Below are positions 1 through 9,739 of a stretch of DNA of 30,055 bases, in pieces (the first letter of the stretch is position 1; each line of letters opens with the position of its first letter). Below the pieces are notes generated by a model that was given only the letters and a program-made list of their open reading frames with translations, ran no database searches and was not told where the DNA came from. This DNA is from RGIG7949 sp045628845 (GTDB lineage: Bacteria; Bacillota; Clostridia; Oscillospirales; Oscillospiraceae), in NCBI GenBank assembly GCA_045628845.1, contig JAZQQE010000057.1, positions 1 through 30,055 of the forward strand, in the 5' to 3' direction. The translations under genes and the position numbers were made by a program.

Positions 1-3000
1 AGCTCGGGTATCAGGTCCAAAACGGAACAAACGTCCTGAAGCTGGTCTCTGAAGCCTATCGCGCCGCCGCTCTGATAGAGCGATGTCCGCGCCATTATCC
101 TACACGCAAGGATCTGATAAACGTTCCATCCGTTCATATATGCGTCGAGCTTCGGCCAAGGGGTCGAATACTTATCCCTCGTGCAGAGAGATTCCCAGTA
201 AAGCTTCGTCACTTCAAACGCTTTTTCCGCGTCAGGCAGCGTTTCGCCCTTCAGAGACGTATAAACGAAGACCTTTTCAGAGGACTCAAAGCAGACGTAT
301 CCGTCGCGGCACGGACTAATTTTCTGTGAAAAAGCCGTAGTCAGCGTCTGCCCGCTTTCACTGTCATGGTAACAAATACTGTGCACGTCCGAAGTAACAC
401 AAGGGGTAACTCCGCTCCAAGGCTCATCTTTCGGGAATACGGAAGCTCGGTAACAAATCCGGTCGTTTTCACGCGCGCCTTCGACCTCGATCATCAGCAC
501 TCTCACGTCTTTTTCAGGATGGACGAAGCCCGACACTTTTGTTCTCACGCCGCCAATGCGGCGCTCCCAGATGGCGTATCCGAGGCCATAGGTGACCCGG
601 CATCCGAATTCATCCCCTGCGGCAAAAAGCGATATGCGCCGCCCCTCGCGTTCAAGACAGAGCTTTTCCGAGCCCGCTCTTGCATACGGGTCGTTTATCC
701 ACGGCATGAGACGGTTTTCTCGGGCGTTTTCAGACCACATCCCGAAGGTGCCCGCATCCGCGGCGAGCCAGCCGAGCTTCCCATTCGTCATCACGTGGCT
801 CCACGCAGGCGCGCCGATGCTGCGCGTCGTTTCGAACGAAAAAGAATTTTCACCGAAGAAGTAACTGCGCTCCGATGTCGGAAGCATGCCCTCCGCCGCC
901 TTTTCGGCGCGGTACATGCCGTGCTCCGCGTCTCCCGTCAGATACAGCAGCCTGTCCGTGTTGGCGTTTTTGCCTAAGATATATACTCCGCCTGCCGCGC
1001 CGAGCTTTTCCGAGAATGCCTTGAGTTCCGACTCGACGGGACGCGAATAGGCGTCGTTTTCGTCACAGAGGATGATAAGGTCGCACGGAAAGCCCGAGAT
1101 GCACAGATACCGTGCGGATCTGATATAGCGCTTTGCCTTATCCGTGTCCCTTGCGCTGACGATAAGTGAGGCGGCAGGCAGGTCTCCGGATATGCCGTAT
1201 CTCCAAAGGTCCTGCTTTCCTGCGCGGATCCCGGCCTCTGCGGGCTTAGGCTGAGGATAGATGAGTGCAAAAAGGAGCTCCGCCGCCGTGTCCATATCGC
1301 GCTCGGTCATGCCCATGCTCCGGGCGCAGAGCGCAGAAAATGCGGCTGCTCTCTTTCCGTCAAAAGTGAGTATGCTTTCCGCTCTCTCCTCTGCTTCGGT
1401 AGCATTTTCTCCGTAAGCAAGCGTGAAAACGATCTCGCGCGTCTCGCCCGGAAGGAGCGGGAACGAGGTGCGGAGCAGAATACACGGGTCGAGCACGTCG
1501 CCCGCGGTATCGGCTGACGGTGACGTCAGTGCATTCCGGACCGAGCCGTATTCTCCTATCACACGCTCGCGCGACGTATCGAACGAAAACGCAGATGAGA
1601 CAGAGACGTTTACGAAACAGGGCTTCACGATGCCGCCCGCTCTGCGGGCAACGGTCACACCGTGGGTGCTCCCGAACGTCTGTACGGAGAGCTTCGAAAA
1701 AGCGGGATGAGACAGATAGGCTCTGAGGTCGGAAAGCACGGGCTCGATATATACGGCAAGTTCAAACGTCTTTTCTGATTCTCCCGTGTTCGTAAGGCGC
1801 ATCCTTCTGACCTCTCCGGGGATATCAGGCGGGACGGTGCACTCCGTCTCACAGGCCCAGAAACCGCTCTCGGCGGAAAACAGAGCCTTTCCCGGATAAA
1901 AGCCGCACGAATACGATACATCCGGCTCGAAATACGGCGCAGGCACTAGCGAGCGCACCGTTTTATCTGCGTGCAGGAACATCCCGGTCCCGTATTTCAT
2001 GACGTCGGTCGGGTCGAAGTTCGTCAGCACGGTATCTCCGCATTTAGACATGCTCCGCCCGTCGGAAGAAAATATCACGAAATACGCTCCGTTTGAAAGG
2101 ATGGTACTGCGAATACCGTCTCCCGGGAGTGTAACGCGCCGCCATTGTTCAGCTCCGTTCTCAGGCGGAGCGTCCGTCCTTTTTTCGTCAGCCGTCGTAA
2201 CTCTTCTGCCGACCGGGCCTTTTTCCTGAAGGAGCTCGGTGAATGCAGCCATTTCGGGGTCAGCAGTAAAGGCTTTTACTATCGTGCCGTCGAGCAGAGC
2301 ATTGGTGCACGCAGTCAGGCTCATTCCGAGGTGGTGGGCCATGAAGCATCTGACCGGCACGAGACGCTCTCCCTTCGGAAGTCTCGCGGGAGTGTAGTCA
2401 AGCGCCTCGAAAAAGCCGTATTTCCCTGTTCCGCCGGCGGAAGCTATAAAGCTCAGATTGTCAAGGGACGCTTTCGGCCACATCGGAAGCGCCAGAAACG
2501 AAGCGTAAGGCGCTATCACGCAGTCCTCCGACACCTTCCGGCGAAGTGCTATCCCCTGCGCGCCGTGCGCCTTGTAGCGGTAACTGCCCGCGCTGTCGGC
2601 AGACGCGAACGCGCTCTCCGTCATTCCCCACGGTCTGTGCGCCTTGTGCTGAGTTATGAGGCAGAATCTGAGGCTCTCCCATATAAGCGAATTCTTATAG
2701 AGCGGGAGAAAAAGCTCCGGCATAAAGTATTCGAAAACCGAGCCGTTCCATGAAGCAAGACCGGTCCTGTCTCCGGAATAAGTCATCGGGCGGGAAAGTC
2801 TGCGCCAGTGTTTGATATCCGCGACACCGCGCGCGCATGCGTAGTAAGACGTCAGTCTGGCTTCGCTCGCAAGGAGGTCATAATGCCCGTCGGGCTCGCC
2901 GTTTGACTTTCTTCCGATGTGGAAAAGGCGCCTCTCCGCGTCATACAGCCACTCGAAGTCCATTCCGTCGCGCAGGGCTCTGAATCTGTCTGCAAGGTCA

Positions 3001-5936
3001 GTCTCGCCCTGTTTTCTGAGAATTGCCTCCGCCGCAGTAAGGCAGACGGCAAGATTCCCGCTGTCTACCGTCGAGACGTATTCGGGCTTCATCGGTCTCT
3101 TGTCTGTGAGGTCGTACCAGTTGTAGAGATGACCGTGCGACTTATCAAGCTGCTCAAGCGTGTTTGCGATATTGCGGCAAAGTGAAACCGCGTTTTCCCG
3201 CTCCGTGAGTGAGAGCTCGTATGCAGACAGGACTGACAGGATGGCAAGGCCGATATTCGTCGGCGAGGTACGTTCTGCCGCGCCGAGGAAAGGCTCCTGC
3301 TGCCAGTTGTCAGGCGGCAGATATGCCCGCTCCGGAGTCAGGAAAGTCGAGAAATAACTCCATATCTCTGATGCATATGCTTTCAGCTGATCTCTGCCCT
3401 CTTCGTCTATCTCTGGAGCGCCGTCATTTCTTCTGCTGAAAAGCCACGCAAAAACGGGAGAAAGTATCCACAGTATCCCGAACGCTATCCCGGCAGGGCT
3501 GCCGAAAAGCGACACCGTCCCTGCCGCTATGGCAAAACGCATTTTCCGGAGGAAAGCCGGAAGCGAGTCGCTTCTTCTCTCACTTTCGGCCGCGGTGACC
3601 CACCGGAGCAGATTTCTTCGGCTGACAAAAAGCCTGTAAAGCGCCGTGAATATGGCAGAAAGGCACACGAATGCCGTCTGCGGCAGAAGGACGTACGAGA
3701 CCGCGGTATTGAGTGCCGCGGCTCCGAGGCCTCCGACGGTACGCGAGCGGTAAAGCCGCCCCTTTTTAGAGCGTGCTGCGGATTCTGCCGCGCCGGTTAT
3801 CATCGGGAGCGATATCGCCTCCGCGGCTATGATCCCGGCCGTGAGTGCCGCTGTATTTCTGATAAGAACGGATGCAAGGATCGAAAACAAGCACACAGGC
3901 GCGACCAGGCTCCGGCGCATATTGTCGGCAATCTTCCATTTTGAGAGGAAGCTCAGAGACTCACCGCATGGCTTTCCATTTTCGCCCTTACGAAAATCAG
4001 TCAGAAAAACGATATTCTGCCAATCGCCGCGCGTCCAGCGGTGGAGTCGCTCCCACCATGAACGCGCCGAGGCGGGAAAGCCGTCCGTCAGCTCGATATC
4101 TCCCGCAAAGGCGCTTCGGAGTATCTCGCCCTCGGGGAGATCGTGAGAGAGGACGGTATTTGTCGGAAATCTCTCGCAAAGGCAGGCATGGTAAGCCGCG
4201 ACATCAACTATCCCCTTGCCTGCGAAGCTGCCTCTGCCGAAAAGGTCCTGATATACGTCGCTGCGCCCAACGGCGTAGGGCTCAACGCCGCCCTGACCGC
4301 CGAGTATAGCGGCAAAATCACTCGTATTAGAAGCGTCAAGGTCAACGGATATGGCAGGGGCAATTACGGCGTGTCCCGACGTTACAAGCCGTTTTTCCAA
4401 ATCAACGACAGGCTTTGCAGAGGGATGAAGCATCGCTCCGACGAGCTTTTTCGCGCTTCCTATCGTCAGCCTCGTGTCGGAATCGAGCAGGATGAGGTAT
4501 TTGAAACCCGGCAGTTTTTCGGTCTTTCCCGCCGTGACGGACAATTCTCCGTCCCCGCTTATGATAAGCCTGACGAGGGCTTCGACTGCTCCGCGCTTTC
4601 TCTCTCTTCCGCACCACGTCCCGGTCCCTTTATTGAAAGTGCGAGGCCTTGTGATAACGAAAAATCTGTCTCCGTATTTTTCGACAAGACCGTTTATGCA
4701 TTCTTCCGCCGCAGAGAGGATCTCACGGTCTTTTATATTGACCTCGGAGCGGGATTCGGGCAGGTCGAGGAGAAGCACGAAAGAGAGGTTTTCTCCCGAG
4801 TCGCGGTTTGCTATGGAATATAGCTCGAGCTTTTTGCAGAGAGCTTTGGCCTCCTTTGCGCTTCTCGGGATGCAGGATATCACGGCGAGAGTCGCGGCGT
4901 TGTCCGGAATACCCTCTCGCAGCTCAAGGCGCGGAAGCGGATAAGGCTTCCGGACGTGTGCCGCTATACTGTCTACGGCGTTTTTGATTATTTCGGAAAA
5001 AGTTATCAATGTGACCGGGAATACGACGGCAGAACGCGCCGCAGCGGCAGCGACCGCCGCAAAAGCGCACGTAAGACCAGCGATAAGAGAAACGTACCAA
5101 ATACCTTTTTGCTCTTCCGCCCTCTCGCCGAGAGGATAGTCGAAAAGATATTTCCCGATATGGCCTATGCGTCCGTCAGGACAGACGGAGAGCTCGAGGA
5201 CTTTTCTCGCCGCGTTTTTCTCGCTCATGCCGCGTCTTTCGGCAAGCCGAGCGAGCTGTCGTCTGTATGACGCCCTGCTCTCCTCATCCATAAGCGCGTA
5301 GATCGGGTCTGTGGAAAAGAGAGACTCAACGCTGCTAAGCCCCGTCAGCAGCGTCTCCGCGTTCATCGCTTCAAGAGCACGGAACGAGCCGAATACCGCG
5401 CCAATCTCATCGGAGAGCTCGGCGTGCAGCGGACTGTTGAGCGGCTCTTCGCACGCCTCCGCGGCACGGCGGGCGCACCTCGCAAGTCTTCTGACGAGAG
5501 CTCCATAAAGAGAGGGGAAAAGATACGACAGCTCCTTTTCCGTCAGCGCACGGTTTTTTTGAAATCCTTCGCAGAACAGAACGACCCTTTTCTCCGATAC
5601 GGGACCGCAGGAAACGAGCCTCTCCGCCGCGGCGTACACGAGCGGCACTTTCCCGCATCTTGAAACGGGCAGCCTTCCGGACTTTGAAAAAGTTTCGGCT
5701 GCAAATCGTGCCCCGCGTTCGGCGATATAGCGGTTGTCTGAAAGCCATTCGGCCTCCGGAACGAGCCGCCCGCCGGCTTTTTTTATGCATATTTCGGTAC
5801 ATTCCGAGACGGTATCAAAAAACTTCGAAGTCATCCCGGCAACGATACTGCCGCGGCAGTTTCCCGTCTTTGAGAGATAGAGCGCGGAATTTTCTCCGTA
5901 TTTGGAGAGAAGCTCGTTTTCTACTGTTCTGCTCAT
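1..5936 (-). CDS. Cyclic beta-1,2-glucan synthase-type glycosyltransferase (GT84-glycoamylase-GH94), 3' end outside window
   Basis: One open frame of 1,978 codons starts at ATG 5936 (GGAG about 8 bases upstream) and runs off the left edge without a stop. Family members make beta-1,2-glucan from UDP-glucose at the membrane and cyclise it. An N-terminal region (about 1-400) contains a hydrophobic stretch near 280-305. The GT84 transferase core carries DSDTR (485-489), HDLPEG (D599) and WWERLHRWTRGDW (from W627). Several membrane segments follow (about 660-840). A glycoamylase-like domain has PPDNWQQEP (W878), STVDSGN (D958) and HHLGMS (H1201). The GH94 phosphorylase-like part starts near 1260 and is cut just after GFRDQLQDV (D1964). 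Known NdvB/Cgs proteins are about 2,800 residues, so roughly a third is missing. No frameshift seen. Cyclic versus linear product cannot be told from this. Confidence 0.92.
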   Translation of the reverse strand, partial: MSRTVENELLSKYGENSALYLSKTGNCRGSIVAGMTSKFFDTVSECTEICIKKAGGRLVPEAEWLSDNRYIAERGARFAAETFSKSGRLPVSRCGKVPLVYAAAERLVSCGPVSEKRVVLFCEGFQKNRALTEKELSYLFPSLYGALVRRLARCARRAAEACEEPLNSPLHAELSDEIGAVFGSFRALEAMNAETLLTGLSSVESLFSTDPIYALMDEESRASYRRQLARLAERRGMSEKNAARKVLELSVCPDGRIGHIGKYLFDYPLGERAEEQKGIWYVSLIAGLTCAFAAVAAAAARSAVVFPVTLITFSEIIKNAVDSIAAHVRKPYPLPRLELREGIPDNAATLAVISCIPRSAKEAKALCKKLELYSIANRDSGENLSFVLLLDLPESRSEVNIKDREILSAAEECINGLVEKYGDRFFVITRPRTFNKGTGTWCGRERKRGAVEALVRLIISGDGELSVTAGKTEKLPGFKYLILLDSDTRLTIGSAKKLVGAMLHPSAKPVVDLEKRLVTSGHAVIAPAISVDLDASNTSDFAAILGGQGGVEPYAVGRSDVYQDLFGRGSFAGKGIVDVAAYHACLCERFPTNTVLSHDLPEGEILRSAFAGDIELTDGFPASARSWWERLHRWTRGDWQNIVFLTDFRKGENGKPCGESLSFLSKWKIADNMRRSLVAPVCLFSILASVLIRNTAALTAGIIAAEAISLPMITGAAESAARSKKGRLYRSRTVGGLGAAALNTAVSYVLLPQTAFVCLSAIFTALYRLFVSRRNLLRWVTAAESERRSDSLPAFLRKMRFAIAAGTVSLFGSPAGIAFGILWILSPVFAWLFSRRNDGAPEIDEEGRDQLKAYASEIWSYFSTFLTPERAYLPPDNWQQEPFLGAAERTSPTNIGLAILSVLSAYELSLTERENAVSLCRNIANTLEQLDKSHGHLYNWYDLTDKRPMKPEYVSTVDSGNLAVCLTAAEAILRKQGETDLADRFRALRDGMDFEWLYDAERRLFHIGRKSNGEPDGHYDLLASEARLTSYYACARGVADIKHWRRLSRPMTYSGDRTGLASWNGSVFEYFMPELFLPLYKNSLIWESLRFCLITQHKAHRPWGMTESAFASADSAGSYRYKAHGAQGIALRRKVSEDCVIAPYASFLALPMWPKASLDNLSFIASAGGTGKYGFFEALDYTPARLPKGERLVPVRCFMAHHLGMSLTACTNALLDGTIVKAFTADPEMAAFTELLQEKGPVGRRVTTADEKRTDAPPENGAEQWRRVTLPGDGIRSTILSNGAYFVIFSSDGRSMSKCGDTVLTNFDPTDVMKYGTGMFLHADKTVRSLVPAPYFEPDVSYSCGFYPGKALFSAESGFWACETECTVPPDIPGEVRRMRLTNTGESEKTFELAVYIEPVLSDLRAYLSHPAFSKLSVQTFGSTHGVTVARRAGGIVKPCFVNVSVSSAFSFDTSRERVIGEYGSVRNALTSPSADTAGDVLDPCILLRTSFPLLPGETREIVFTLAYGENATEAEERAESILTFDGKRAAAFSALCARSMGMTERDMDTAAELLFALIYPQPKPAEAGIRAGKQDLWRYGISGDLPAASLIVSARDTDKAKRYIRSARYLCISGFPCDLIILCDENDAYSRPVESELKAFSEKLGAAGGVYILGKNANTDRLLYLTGDAEHGMYRAEKAAEGMLPTSERSYFFGENSFSFETTRSIGAPAWSHVMTNGKLGWLAADAGTFGMWSENARENRLMPWINDPYARAGSEKLCLEREGRRISLFAAGDEFGCRVTYGLGYAIWERRIGGVRTKVSGFVHPEKDVRVLMIEVEGARENDRICYRASVFPKDEPWSGVTPCVTSDVHSICYHDSESGQTLTTAFSQKISPCRDGYVCFESSEKVFVYTSLKGETLPDAEKAFEVTKLYWESLCTRDKYSTPWPKLDAYMNGWNVYQILACRIMARTSLYQSGGAIGFRDQLQDVCSVLDLIPE

Positions 5937-6007
5937 TTTATCGCTCCGTTTAAGGTCATTTATCTGTTAATTCTTCCTCGGAGCGGGCAGGGTTATACAA
6001 ATACGTG

Positions 6008-6029
6008 TGTAAAGCGAAAATACTTTACA
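6008..6029. promoter_or_regulatory. 22-bp inverted-repeat operator A upstream of the ylxM promoter
   Basis: Perfect 7-bp arms TGTAAAG and CTTTACA are separated by 8 bases. The site ends 8 bases before the -35 box of the ylxM promoter and lies 72 bases from the glucan synthase start codon on the other strand. A near-identical copy in reverse orientation is at 6072-6093. I infer a dimeric repressor or activator site. The protein that binds it is not identifiable from the sequence. Confidence 0.7.
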
Positions 6030-6037
6030 AATAATGC

Positions 6038-6066
6038 TTGACATATAGGCACTCTTCGTTTATATT
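6038..6066 (+). promoter_or_regulatory. Sigma-A promoter of the ylxM-ffh operon
   Basis: TTGACA (6038-6043) and TATATT (6061-6066) are separated by exactly 17 bases. The expected transcription start, near 6073, falls inside operator B, and operator A lies just upstream of the -35 box. The promoter is therefore bracketed by two copies of the same inverted repeat. Confidence 0.85.
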
Positions 6067-6071
6067 ACGTC

Positions 6072-6093
6072 TGTAAAGTAAATACGCTTTACA
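6072..6093. promoter_or_regulatory. 22-bp inverted-repeat operator B over the ylxM transcription start
   Basis: The arms TGTAAAG and CTTTACA with an 8-base spacer are the same as in the site at 6008-6029. Read on the opposite strand it matches operator A at 19 of 22 positions, and the three differences are A/T swaps in the spacer. It begins 5 bases after the -10 box, where a bound protein would block promoter escape. The two centres are 64 bp apart, close to six DNA turns. Confidence 0.72.
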
Positions 6094-6119
6094 AGTATGC
6101 CTACCGGAGGGACCGCCGA

Positions 6120-6482
6120 ATGGACAAAACCGTGCGCATGGCTTTGCTTTTTGACTTTTTCGGCGAGCTTCTCACCGAACGGCAGCGCGAGTATTTCAGC
6201 CTGTACTACAACGAAAATCTCACCCTCTCCGAGATCGCGGAGAACAGCGGAGTATCGAGGCAGGCCGTGCGCGATTTAGTCACGCGGAGCGAAGCGATAC
6301 TCGAGGACATCGAAAGCAAGACGAATCTTCTTACGAGATTCACCGAGATGCAGAGCGATATCGGAGATATCCGCGATGCTCTCGGAGAAATAAAAGAGCT
6401 CAACACAGAAAGCTTCCGAAGCGAAGCGCTTGACGGGCTCTGCGGACGGATAACCGACAGTCTTGACCGTCTCGAACGGTAG
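6120..6482 (+). CDS. ylxM: YlxM family SRP-associated DNA-binding-like protein (UPF0122)
   Basis: A 120-residue protein matching the YlxM family: a sigma-70 region 4-like helix-turn-helix (about residues 20-65, with TLSEIAENSGVSRQAVRDL) followed by a charged helical tail. YlxM is nearly always next to ffh in Firmicutes, and in streptococci it interacts with the signal recognition particle. The start is set by GGAGG at 6106-6110, 9 bases before the ATG. It ends 13 bases before ffh and is surely cotranscribed with it. The promoter is flanked by twin operators. Autoregulation through its HTH is possible but only inferred. Confidence 0.93.
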   Translation: MDKTVRMALLFDFFGELLTERQREYFSLYYNENLTLSEIAENSGVSRQAVRDLVTRSEAILEDIESKTNLLTRFTEMQSDIGDIRDALGEIKELNTESFRSEALDGLCGRITDSLDRLER

Positions 6483-6495
6483 ACCGGAGAAAATT

Positions 6496-7833
<1,338 letters not shown>

Positions 7834-7891
7834 TGCCTCGTGCGTTTCATATAAACAAAAATAATCCATAATCATACGGAGGAAAATCATC

Positions 7892-8131
7892 ATGGTAAAA
7901 ATCAGACTTCGCCGCCTCGGCGCCAAGAAGAACCCCTATTACAGAATAGTCGTTGCCGATTCCCGCTTCCCCCGCGACGGCCGCTTCATCGAAGAGCTCG
8001 GCACCTACAATCCCCTCTCCGAGCCCTCTGAGGTCAAGGTAGACGCGGATCGCGTCAAGGATTGGATCGCCAAGGGCGCTCAGCCCACCGACACCGTCAA
8101 GGCTCTGCTCAAGAAGAACGGCATCATCTGA
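7892..8131 (+). CDS. rpsP: 30S ribosomal protein S16
   Basis: A 79-residue S16, a small-subunit assembly protein binding 16S rRNA. The N-terminus MVKIRLRRLGAKKNPYYRI and the segment DSRFPRDGRFIEELGTYNP are hallmark family sequence, and the length is normal. CGGAGG stands 10 bases before the ATG. It lies 58 bases after ffh with no terminator between, so cotranscription with ylxM-ffh is likely. Confidence 0.98.
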   Translation: MVKIRLRRLGAKKNPYYRIVVADSRFPRDGRFIEELGTYNPLSEPSEVKVDADRVKDWIAKGAQPTDTVKALLKKNGII

Positions 8132-8156
8132 GCCCTTTTATGATCGGAGGAAAATC

Positions 8157-8387
8157 ATGAAGGATCTTTTGCTCTACATTGCCAGAAACCTTGTAGACGA
8201 TCCCGACTCCGTCACCGTAACGGAAAAGGAATATGAGGACGAAACCGTCCTCGAGCTCAGAGTCGCCGAGGGCGATATGGGCAAGGTTATTGGCAGGCAG
8301 GGCCGCATCGCGAAGGAAATCCGCGTTCTTGTCAAATCTCTTGCCGCACGCAGCGGCAAAAAGGTCTCCGTCGACATCGTCGACTGA
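8157..8387 (+). CDS. khpA: KhpA, KH-domain RNA-binding protein (YlqC)
   Basis: A 76-residue single KH domain with the RNA-contacting loop VIGRQGR (GxxG type) in the middle. KhpA pairs with KhpB/Jag in many Gram-positives and binds RNAs that affect cell elongation and division. Its place between rpsP and rimM is the classic Firmicutes order. The ribosome binding site GGAGGAAAATC is almost the same as the one before rpsP. Confidence 0.95.
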   Translation: MKDLLLYIARNLVDDPDSVTVTEKEYEDETVLELRVAEGDMGKVIGRQGRIAKEIRVLVKSLAARSGKKVSVDIVD

Positions 8388-8405
8388 AAGGTCAGAGGTA
8401 TTCCA

Positions 8406-8903
8406 ATGTCCGGAAGAATTCTCAGCGAACATCTGGAATGCGGCGAAATTGTCAATACTCACGGCATAAAGGGCGAGGTGAAAATCTCGCCCTGGTGCGA
8501 TTCTCCGGAGTTTCTGCTTGGGTTCAAGCGACTCTTTGTGGACGGCCGTGAGTATAAGCTTGCCGCCGCGCGTGTGCAGAAGGATATGGTCATAGCCCAC
8601 CTCGGCGGCATTGACGATATCAATCAGGCCATGCTCTTCAAGGGCAAGACCGTCTCCATCGCGCGCGCAGACGCATCACTTCCGGAGGGAAGCTACTTTA
8701 TCAGCGACGCCATCGGCATCGACGTATTCGATTCCGACGGGACCTTCGTCGGCAAGCTGACCGACTTCATGGAGCTGCCCGGAAACAGGGTCTTCGTCGT
8801 CACCGGCGAGACCGAGCACCTTATTCCGGACGTTCCCGAGTTCATCCGCTCGGTCGATATCGAGGGCGGCCGAATGACCGTCGCCCTCATTGATGGGATG
8901 TGA
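8406..8903 (+). CDS. rimM: Ribosome maturation factor RimM
   Basis: A 165-residue RimM, which helps 30S head assembly and binds S19. The N-terminal domain opens with LECGEIVNTHGIKGEVKI, and the C-terminal PRC-barrel contains YFISDAIGIDVFD and HLIPDVPEFI. AGAGGT lies about 8 bases before the ATG. It starts 18 bases after khpA and ends 4 bases before trmD, so the two are probably translationally coupled. Confidence 0.96.
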   Translation: MSGRILSEHLECGEIVNTHGIKGEVKISPWCDSPEFLLGFKRLFVDGREYKLAAARVQKDMVIAHLGGIDDINQAMLFKGKTVSIARADASLPEGSYFISDAIGIDVFDSDGTFVGKLTDFMELPGNRVFVVTGETEHLIPDVPEFIRSVDIEGGRMTVALIDGM

Positions 8904-8907
8904 TCCG

Positions 8908-9684
8908 ATGCATATCGATATTCTGACACTCTTCCCCGACACCGTCGGCGATATGCTCTGTGAGAGCATCATAGGGCGCGCGCAGGAGCGCGGGATAGTC
9001 CGCATCGACTGCCACCAGATACGCGACTATACGACGAACAAGCAGATGCAGGTCGACGATTATCCCTATGGCGGCGGCATGGGCATGATAATGCAGGCTC
9101 AGCCCCTCCACGCCTGCTGGAAGCACGTCTGCGACGAGGCCGGTTACAGGGTACATACGATAATGATGTCTCCCTGCGGAAAGGTCTACCGTCAGGAGGA
9201 CGCGAAAAGGCTCGCTCAGCTTAACAGATTCATCCTCGTCTGCGGGCACTACGAGGGCGTAGATCAGCGCTTCATCGACGAATGCGTCGACGAGGAGATA
9301 TCCATCGGTGACTTCGTGCTGACCGGAGGCGAAATACCGGCGCTCGCGGTCGCGGATTCCGTCTGCAGACTCATTCCCGGCGTGCTCGCTGACGAATCGT
9401 GCTTTACCGAAGAAAGCCATTGGAACGGTCTTCTCGAATACCCGCATTATTCGCGTCCCGAGACGTGGGAGGGCCGCACCGTCCCCCCTATCCTTCTCTC
9501 CGGGCATCACGCGAACATAAAAAAATGGCGGCGCAAGGAGGCCATCCGTCGCACTCTTCTCCGCCGTCCCGATATGCTTGAAAACGCTCCGCTCGACAAA
9601 AACGACCGCAAGCTCCTCGCGGAGATAAGGGCCGAGCTCGAAGCGGAATCGGAAAGCTCGTCAGCTTCCGAAATTGACTCTTGA
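8908..9684 (+). CDS. trmD: tRNA (guanine-37 N1)-methyltransferase TrmD
   Basis: A 258-residue SPOUT methyltransferase that makes m1G37 in tRNAs for Leu, Pro and Arg, preventing +1 frameshifts. The start MHIDILTLFPD at 8908 is canonical; the in-frame ATG at 8890 lies inside rimM. The trefoil-knot AdoMet site is shown by VCGHYEGVDQRF and SIGDFVLTGGE (110-142). R154 is present (SVCRLIPGVL). Position 169, the catalytic Asp in E. coli TrmD, is Glu here (TEESH). The usual downstream neighbour rplS is missing; a tRNA-Pro gene follows, itself a TrmD substrate type. The TGA stop lies within the -35 box of that tRNA promoter. Confidence 0.97.
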   Translation: MHIDILTLFPDTVGDMLCESIIGRAQERGIVRIDCHQIRDYTTNKQMQVDDYPYGGGMGMIMQAQPLHACWKHVCDEAGYRVHTIMMSPCGKVYRQEDAKRLAQLNRFILVCGHYEGVDQRFIDECVDEEISIGDFVLTGGEIPALAVADSVCRLIPGVLADESCFTEESHWNGLLEYPHYSRPETWEGRTVPPILLSGHHANIKKWRRKEAIRRTLLRRPDMLENAPLDKNDRKLLAEIRAELEAESESSSASEIDS

Positions 9685-9709
9685 CATATCGCTCCAATAA
9701 CAATATAAT
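9681..9709 (+). promoter_or_regulatory. Perfect consensus sigma-A promoter of tRNA-Pro
   Basis: TTGACA (9681-9686), a 17-base spacer and TATAAT (9704-9709) match the consensus at all twelve positions. The -35 box overlaps the trmD stop codon. Transcription should begin near 9716, leaving a leader of about 24 bases before the mature tRNA. Confidence 0.93.
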
Positions 9710-9739
9710 AACCTTCGTTGCCCGACCGGGCAGCTAAAA

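Noticed and set aside
366..977. Several open frames on plus in 1-5900
   Set aside because: All are shadows of the continuous 1,978-codon glucan synthase frame on minus, whose motifs are unmistakable.
6008..6029. CcpA catabolite site reading of TGTAAAGCG
   Set aside because: The spacing does not fit the cre consensus (one extra base before CG), and the matched inverted pair explains the sequence better.
6463..6495. Upstream in-frame start for ffh
   Set aside because: It would overlap the ylxM 3' end and add 11 non-conserved residues; ATG 6496 has a proper ribosome binding site and the family N-terminus.
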